Assembly: GCF_050948215.1 (NCBI RefSeq)
Contig: NW_027488774.1
Span: forward strand, 186,001 to 250,000
Length of the DNA stretch: 64,000 nt
From: Halictus rubicundus
Taxonomy: Eukaryota; Arthropoda; Insecta; Hymenoptera; Halictidae
Reading direction: 5' to 3'
In this document: one piece after another, positions 56,501 to 61,840 of the stretch
Numbering within the stretch: the first letter of the stretch is position 1
How the letters are laid out: each line of letters opens with the position of its first letter
The notes under the pieces: model-generated
Seen by the model: the letters and a program-made list of their open reading frames with translations, nothing else
Database searches by the model: none
Told to the model about the DNA's origin: nothing
Translations under genes and position numbers: made by a program

Positions 56501-59307
56501 GGATAGAGGATATGATAGGATAGAGGATCGGATAGGATAGAGGATAGGATAGGATAGAGGATAGGATAGGATAGAGGATAGGATAGGATAGAGGATAGGA
56601 TAGGATAGAGGATAGGATAGGATAGAGGATAGGATAGGATAGAGGATAGGATAGGATAGAGGATAGGATAGGATAGAGGATAGGATAGGATAGAGGATAG
56701 GATAGGATAGAGGATAGGATAGGATAGAGGATATGATAGGATAGAGGATCGGATAGGATAGAGGATAGGATAGGATAGAGGATAGAATACGATAGAGGAT
56801 AGGATATTATAGAGGATAGGATAGGATAGAGGATAGGATAGGATAGAGGATAGGATAGGATAGAGGATAGGATAGGATAGAGGATAGGATAGGATAGAGG
56901 ATAGGATAGGATAGAGGATAGGATAGGATAGGATAGAGGATAGTATATGATTCAGGATAGTATAGGATAGAGGATAGGATAGGATAGAGTATAAGATAGG
57001 ATAGAGGATAGGATAGGATAGAGGATAGGATAGGATAGAGGATATGATAGGATAGAGGATAGGATAGGATAGAGGATAGGATAGGATAGAGGATAGGATA
57101 GGATAGAGGATAGGATAGGATAGAGGATAGGATAGGATAGAGGATAGGATAGGATAGAGGATAGGATAGGATAGAGGATAGGATAGAATAGAGGATAGGA
57201 TAGGATAGAGGATAGGATAGGATAGAGGATAGGATAGGATAGAGGATAGGATAGGATAGAGGATAGGATAGGATAGAGGATAGGATAGGATAGAGGATAG
57301 GATAGGATAGAGGATATGATAGGATAGAGGATCGGATAGGATAGAGGATAGGATAGGATAGAGGATAGGATAGGATAGAGGATAGGATAGGATAGAGGAT
57401 AGGATAGGATAGAGGATAGGATAGGATAGAGGATAGGATAGGATAGAGGATAGGATAGGATAGAGGATAGGATAGGATAGAGGATAGGATAGGATAGAGG
57501 ATAGGATAGGATAGAGGATAGGATAGGATAGAGGATAGGATAGGATAGAGGATAGGATAGGATAGAGGATATGATAGGATAGAGGATCGGATAGGATAGA
57601 GGATAGGATAGGATAGAGGATAGAATACGATAGAGGATAGGATATTATAGAGGATAGGATAGGATAGAGGATAGGATAGGATAGAGGATAGGATAGGATA
57701 GAGGATAGGATAGGATAGAGGATAGGATAGGATAGAGGATAGGATAGGATAGAGGATAGGATAGGATAGAGGATAGTATAGGATAGAGGATAGGATATAG
57801 GATTGGATAGGATAGAGGATAGGATACGATAGTGGATAGGATAGATGATAGGATAGGATAGAAGATAGGATAGGATAGAGGATAGGATAGGATAGAGGAT
57901 AGGATAGAGGATAGGATAGTGGATTGTATAGGATAGAGGATAGGATAGGATAGAGGATAGGATACGATAGAGGATAGGATATTATAGAGGATAGGATAGG
58001 ATAGAGGATAGGATAGGATAGAGGATCGGATAGGTGATTGGATAGGATAGAGGATAGGATAGGATAGAGGATAGGATAGGATTCAGGATAGTATAGGATA
58101 GAGGATAGGATAGGATAGAGTATAAGATAGGATAGAGGATAGGATAGGATAGAGGATAGGATAGGATAGAGGATATGATAGGATAGAGGATAGGATAGGA
58201 TAGAGGATAGTATAGGATAGAGGATAGGATAGCATAGAGGATAGGATATGATAGAGGATAGGATAGGATACAGGATAGGATAGGATAGAGGATAGAGGAT
58301 AGGATACGATAGAGGATAGGATAGAGGATAGGATAGGATAGAGGATAGGATAGGATAGAGGATAGGATAGGATAGAGGATATGATAGGATAGAGGATCGG
58401 ATAGGATTGAGGATAGGATAGGATAGAGGATAGAATACGATAGAGGATAGGATAGGATAGGATAGAGGATAGGATAGGATAGAGGATAGGATAGGATAGA
58501 GGATAGGATAGGATAGAGGATAGGTTAGGATAGAGGATAGGATAGGATAGAGGATATGATAGGATAGAGGATCGGATAGGATAGAGGATAGGATAGGATA
58601 GAGGATAGAATACGATAGAGGATAGGATATTATAGAGGATAGGATAGGATAGAGGATAGGATAGGATAGAGGATAGGATAGGATAGAGGATAGGATAGGA
58701 TAGAGGATAGGATAGGATAGAGGATAGGATAGGATAGAGGATAGGATAGGATAGAGGATAGGATAGGATAGAGGATAGGATAGGATAGAGGATAGGATAG
58801 GATAGAGGATAGGATATAGGATTGGATAGGATAGAGGATAGGATACGATAGTGGATAGGATAGATGATAGGATAGGATAGAAGATAGGATAGGATAGAGG
58901 ATAGGATAGGATAGAGGATAGGATAGAGGATAGGATAGTGGATTGTATAGGATAGAGGATAGGATAGGATAGAGGATAGGATACGATAGAGGATAGGATA
59001 TTATAGAGGATAGGATAGGATAGAGGATAGGATAGGATAGAGGATAGGATAGGATAGAGGATAGGATAGGATAGAGGATAGGATAGGATAGAGGATAGGA
59101 TAGGATAGAGGATAGTATAGGATAGTGAATAGGATAGCATAGAGGATAGGATAGGGGATTGGATAGGATAGAGTATAGGATACGATAGAGGATAGGATCG
59201 GATAGAGGATAGGATAGGGGATTGTATAGGATAGAGGACAGGAGACGATAGAGAATAGGATAGGTTAGACGATAGGATAGGATAGAGGATAGGATAGGAT
59301 AGAGGAT
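53570..59307. repeat. Higher-order repeat of about 4.05 kb next to the retrotransposon
   Basis: The segment of about 53570-55237 recurs at about 57624-59307. Anchor offsets are 4,053 bp (AATACGATAG, 53571 and 57624), 4,036 bp (AATACG, 54573 and 58609) and 4,070 bp (GTTAGAC, 55194 and 59264). These offsets differ by exactly 17 bp, so the copies differ by whole units. The second copy stops at about 59307, where the retrotransposon is inserted. The uninterrupted copy shows that the matching site, at about 55237, continues as normal satellite (AGAGGAT then AGG). Confidence 0.85.
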
Positions 59308-59315
59308 GGGGACCT
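59300..59315. other. 5' junction between satellite and retrotransposon
   Basis: The satellite unit ends in AGAGGAT (59301-59307) and the element begins GGGGACC. The undisturbed higher-order copy near 55237 continues AGAGGAT then AGG. The break is therefore after GAGGAT on the G-rich strand, allowing a base or so of uncertainty because of the shared G. Some of the four G may be non-templated bases added at integration. Target-site duplication or deletion cannot be judged without the 3' junction. Confidence 0.7.
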
Positions 59316-59360
59316 AGGGGATATGGGCTTGGCAGTGGTGACTCGGATCCACTGCTAGGT
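59312..59360 (+). promoter_or_regulatory. Potential RNA stem at the 5' end of the element
   Basis: ACCTAG (59312-59317) can pair with CTAGGT (59355-59360), and CAGTGG (59333-59338) can pair with CCACTG (59349-59354) around a 10-nt loop. The two stems abut on the 3' side and are separated by 15 nt on the 5' side. The structure starts within about four nucleotides of the element's 5' end. A role in RNA processing, translation or 5' integration is possible but is inference only. Confidence 0.45.
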
Positions 59361-59488
59361 ATGCCACAGTGGTGGCGGTCATATTCCTAAAATCCTCCAC
59401 GCTCCACCTCCTCGCGGTGGTCCCTGGGCACTCACGACTGTGGGTGGCTAACGGAGCGGGGGGTACGCGGCAGGAAGTAGCCTCGACG

Positions 59489-59635
59489 ATGTGCGAGGCA
59501 ATGCCGGCGGGATCTTCGGATCCTGGTAGGGGCACCCTTGCCGGTAAGGTTCGCACGGAGGGGCAAAAACTGCCGAGTTGGGACGGGATTTTCGGTGACG
59601 GACCAGGGCAAGGCTGGGTGTTTTCACAAAATTGA
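59489..59635 (+). CDS. Upstream ORF, 48 aa, ending 1 nt before ORF1
   Basis: This reading frame runs from an ATG (beginning MCEAMPAGSS) to a TGA at 59633-59635. One nucleotide then separates it from the ORF1 ATG at 59637. No domain is recognisable. The frame is also open upstream to 59369 if a non-ATG codon were used. The tight spacing would suit termination followed by reinitiation at ORF1. It may equally be a chance frame in GC-rich leader sequence, where stops are rare. A real protein product is unlikely; a regulatory role is more plausible. Confidence 0.3.
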   Translation: MCEAMPAGSSDPGRGTLAGKVRTEGQKLPSWDGIFGDGPGQGWVFSQN

Positions 59636-59636
59636 C

Positions 59637-61808
59637 ATGGACGGCACAAAGGAAAAGAGTTTAGTTTACGGTGCAGGGGAGGGATACCCCAGTACCGGCG
59701 CGACTGTTGGTGGGCGAGCAGGCCACAGCGCGTCGTTATCCAACGACTGCGAGCCGAAGGTGGTGGACCACTGGGCCCCTTCGGAGGTAAATACTACCAG
59801 CGAAGCTGTGGTGACGGAAACGTCATCACAGATTTCGGGAGACTCGGACGCGGGCGTGTCGCGCGCGGGAGCCGAGATGCGGGGGGCGGACGGAGCTCCG
59901 ACGGGGAAGCGGCCCCGGCTGGAGCCGTCCGTGGCAGGAGGGGGGCTGCAGACGCGCAGCGGGAGGGTCGTCGGGGGGACCCCTGAGGAGGGCTCCTCGG
60001 GGGCGGGTGCTGAGCAGGTGCTCAGCGACCGCGCCGAGAGGGGCCAGCTCCACAAAATCGCGGAGCTAATGGAGTCCGCGGGGAAGCTGCCGACGGCGCA
60101 GCTGGCGGAGGAGGTGGAGGACGCGATGAGACGTGTGGAGGGCGTCTCCACCGTCTCCAGGGGCCTCAAGGGCAGTTTTGCCAAGGAGCTCAGGGATTGC
60201 TCCGCGCTGGCCAGGGCCTATTGCACTACGCTGGTGCAGCGGGCATACACTGGCACGGCGTGGGGCAATAGCCAGGAGGTCGCCCGTCTCCGCCAGCAGA
60301 CCGAGGCCCTCGCCAAGGAGGTACAGGACCTCCGGGCGAGGCTTCGCGTCGCGGGGGCGGAGAAGCGGGCGGTCGCGGGAAAGACGGCCCCTGGGGCGGT
60401 ACCCTCCGCCTCCTCAGGCGGGACCGCGGGGACGGGACCGGCGGCGGAAGCGGCGACGCGGGCGGCGGAGGGGGCGGGGGTACTGGACCCTCAAGCCCTT
60501 CTCCTCCGCGTCGACGCGATGGTGGCGGCCAGGAATGCCGAGCTGGAAACGAGAATGGAGAATCGTTTCCGGGCAATCCTGGCCGGGATGGTTCCGGCTC
60601 TCCAGGGCAGGGGGGGAGGGACGCGCGATGCCCCGCCGGTGGCTTCTCCGCCGGCGGTGGTCGAAACCAGGAGGACTGGGCCGGTGGTGGTGTCCAGCGC
60701 CGGGGTGGTGCCACCCGTGGACATCCCGCCGCCGGTCGACCCAGCCTCCTGGTCGGTGGCGAAGTCGAGGTCCGCGAGGAAGGCGGAGAGGAGGCGGGCA
60801 GCGGCGGAGGAGAGGGCGGCCATAGCCCTCGCCGCCGAGTCGGCGGCCGCTGCTTCGGCGAAACGGAGGACGGCGACCGGGGGTTCGGCGGTCGGCACGC
60901 GAAAGGGGGCCGGCGCGATCACGGCGAAGCCGTCAAGTGGGAGGGTTGTTGCCCTGGGGCGCGCCCCCAAGTCCGGGGCCGTGGCGATCACGATCCCCGA
61001 GAGCTGTAAGCTCACCTACGCGGGAGTGATCGCCAGGGCCAGAGAGGCAATAGACCTCAAGGCGCTGGGGATTGAGTCGGGGGTGCTCCCCAGGAGGACC
61101 AAGACGGGGGGGATCCTCCTGGAGGTAAAGGGCCCGGAGGGCCAAGAGAAGGCACGGGCCCTCTCCACGAGGGTCTCTGAGGCCTTACAAGGGACTGGGG
61201 TTAAAGTCGTCCAGGCCGTCAAGCGAGGCGAGTTGCGCGTCGCTGGCCTGGACGACTCGGTTAGCGCAAGGGAGGTCGCGGCGGCACTTGCGGCTGCGGG
61301 GGGGTGCTCGGAGGCCGAGTTCCGGGTCGGAGAGATCCGGAGGTCCGCCTCTGAGCGGGTGCTGGGCTCCTGTTGGGCCCAGGGCCCCCTCGCGGCCGTC
61401 AGGAAGGTGGTGGCGGGGGGCCGGCTGCTGGTCGGCTGGTCCTCGGCGCGGGTGGAGGCACTGAGGGAGCGACCCCTTCAGTGCTTCCGCTGCTTGGAGA
61501 CGGGGCACACGCGGTCGACCTGTAAAAGCACGGTCGACAGGAGCGCGAGGTGCTATCGGTGCGGTGCGACCGAGCACCGCGCCTCGGCCTGTGGGGCTGC
61601 CCCCAGATGCCCGCTCTGCGCGGATCTGGGGAGGCCCACGAACCACAGGTTCGGGGCCAAAGCGTGTGCCCCGGCTCCGAGGAGGGGTCGCGCGGCGGTG
61701 AAGGGAAGAGGGGAAAAGTCGGCGGCTGCACCCGCGCAGCAGCAGCCGACTACACCGGGGGCCCAGTCCCCCCAGGGGGGGGAGCCTGCAGAGCAAATGT
61801 CAGGGTAG
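59637..61808 (+). CDS. ORF1: ORF1, Gag-like nucleic-acid-binding protein (723 aa)
   Basis: This is the ORF1 protein of an R1-clade element. It is expected to bind the element RNA, form ribonucleoprotein particles and guide them to the target. I chose the ATG at 59637 (MDGTKEKS; G at +4). The frame is open further upstream, but only to a TTG at 59538. The N-terminal part is low-complexity and rich in Ala, Gly and Arg. A likely coiled coil covers about residues 212-242 (heptads around RLRQQTEALAKEVQDL). A conserved region of R1-type Gag proteins spans about 449-615, ending in VGWSSARVEALRERP. Three zinc knuckles follow: CX2CX4HX4C at 616-629 and 639-652, and CX2CX8HX6C at 658-677. The C-terminal tail is basic, then Gln/Pro-rich, and ends EQMSG before TAG. 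No frameshift or internal stop was found. Family assignment is strong; nucleocapsid function is inferred from the family. Confidence 0.92.
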   Translation: MDGTKEKSLVYGAGEGYPSTGATVGGRAGHSASLSNDCEPKVVDHWAPSEVNTTSEAVVTETSSQISGDSDAGVSRAGAEMRGADGAPTGKRPRLEPSVAGGGLQTRSGRVVGGTPEEGSSGAGAEQVLSDRAERGQLHKIAELMESAGKLPTAQLAEEVEDAMRRVEGVSTVSRGLKGSFAKELRDCSALARAYCTTLVQRAYTGTAWGNSQEVARLRQQTEALAKEVQDLRARLRVAGAEKRAVAGKTAPGAVPSASSGGTAGTGPAAEAATRAAEGAGVLDPQALLLRVDAMVAARNAELETRMENRFRAILAGMVPALQGRGGGTRDAPPVASPPAVVETRRTGPVVVSSAGVVPPVDIPPPVDPASWSVAKSRSARKAERRRAAAEERAAIALAAESAAAASAKRRTATGGSAVGTRKGAGAITAKPSSGRVVALGRAPKSGAVAITIPESCKLTYAGVIARAREAIDLKALGIESGVLPRRTKTGGILLEVKGPEGQEKARALSTRVSEALQGTGVKVVQAVKRGELRVAGLDDSVSAREVAAALAAAGGCSEAEFRVGEIRRSASERVLGSCWAQGPLAAVRKVVAGGRLLVGWSSARVEALRERPLQCFRCLETGHTRSTCKSTVDRSARCYRCGATEHRASACGAAPRCPLCADLGRPTNHRFGAKACAPAPRRGRAAVKGRGEKSAAAPAQQQPTTPGAQSPQGGEPAEQMSG
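61482..61667 (+). other. ORF1 zinc-knuckle cluster
   Basis: Three CCHC knuckles are encoded at 61482-61523 (CFRCLETGHTRSTC), 61551-61592 (CYRCGATEHRASAC) and 61608-61667 (CX2CX8HX6C). All twelve metal-binding residues are present. In related elements this cluster binds element RNA. The long third knuckle is typical of R1-clade Gag proteins and argues against retroviral or Copia-type Gag, which have one or two short knuckles. Confidence 0.92.
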
Positions 61809-61840
61809 GCTGTTTTCAGGCCTATTCCGGTTCTGCAGGC
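61784..61840 (+). promoter_or_regulatory. 57-nt hairpin spanning the ORF1 stop codon
   Basis: GCCTGCAGAGC (61784-61794) pairs with GTTCTGCAGGC (61830-61840) over 11 bp with one G-U. CAGGGTAGGCT (61801-61811) pairs with GGCCTATTCCG (61819-61829) with one mismatch (A61802/C61828) and three G-U pairs, closing on the 7-nt loop GTTTTCA. The only bulge is AAATGT (61795-61800), which holds the last in-frame AUG of ORF1. The TAG (61806-61808) is in the inner stem. Downstream RNA structure is known to influence ORF2 expression in the related SART1 element. A recoding or coupling role here is inference. Part of the pairing arises because both arms contain the palindrome CTGCAG. Confidence 0.6.

Larger units (their letters stand above)
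1..59307. repeat. Telomere-like 17-bp satellite array
   Basis: The stretch is one continuous satellite array. The basic unit is GGATAGGATAGGATAGA (three GGATA pentamers plus GA), which can be rotated to ATAGG ATAGG ATAGAGG. Pure tracts, for example near 1381-1560 and 40737-40913, show the 17-bp period directly. Units of 7, 12 and 22 bp occur where one, two or four pentamers precede GA. The consensus + strand has seven G, seven A, three T and no C. ATAGG is one substitution from the insect telomere repeat TTAGG, so a telomere-derived or subtelomeric origin is plausible but inferred. No genes, RNA genes or other mobile elements were seen in the array. It ends abruptly where the retrotransposon begins. 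Confidence 0.97.
59308..59636 (+). promoter_or_regulatory. 5' untranslated region with upstream ORFs
   Basis: About 330 nt lie between the satellite junction and the ORF1 ATG. As known for R1-type elements, an internal promoter or read-through from flanking DNA should supply transcription, but no promoter motif is recognisable. Three ATG-started small ORFs precede ORF1, at 59323-59358, 59361-59390 and 59489-59635. The third ends one nucleotide before the ORF1 ATG. Composition is GC-rich like the ORFs and unlike the satellite. Confidence 0.75.

Noticed and set aside
894..59140. Dozens of long minus-strand reading frames encoding Tyr/Pro/Ile/Leu/Ser repeats (up to 937 codons)
   Set aside because: They follow automatically from a stop-free complement of the 17-bp unit. 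The same peptide cycle appears in every frame, with no start context, signal or domain. Identical frames reflect satellite duplication, not gene families.
1..59307. CRISPR array
   Set aside because: Repeats are 17 bp with no spacers between them, and the neighbouring element is a eukaryotic LINE.
1..59307. Canonical TTAGG telomere
   Set aside because: TTAGG occurs only as isolated variants such as GGTTAGG. The array consensus is ATAGG with a GA insertion every third unit, so it is telomere-like at most.
59308..59430. HDV-like ribozyme at the 5' end
   Set aside because: GGGACC (59309-59314) can pair with GGTCCC (59419-59424), but the gap is far longer than in known HDV-like folds, and no consistent nested pseudoknot was found by eye.
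59538..59636. ORF1 starting at 59538
   Set aside because: The codon there is TTG. The first in-frame ATG leading into the long frame is at 59637, with G at +4, and a eukaryotic element should use it.
61768..61782. Frameshift in the C-run/G-run near the end of ORF1 as the cause of the odd ORF1/ORF2 arrangement
   Set aside because: An indel there would change only the tail of ORF1. ORF2's own frame would still have TAG at 61806 and no AUG before the endonuclease.
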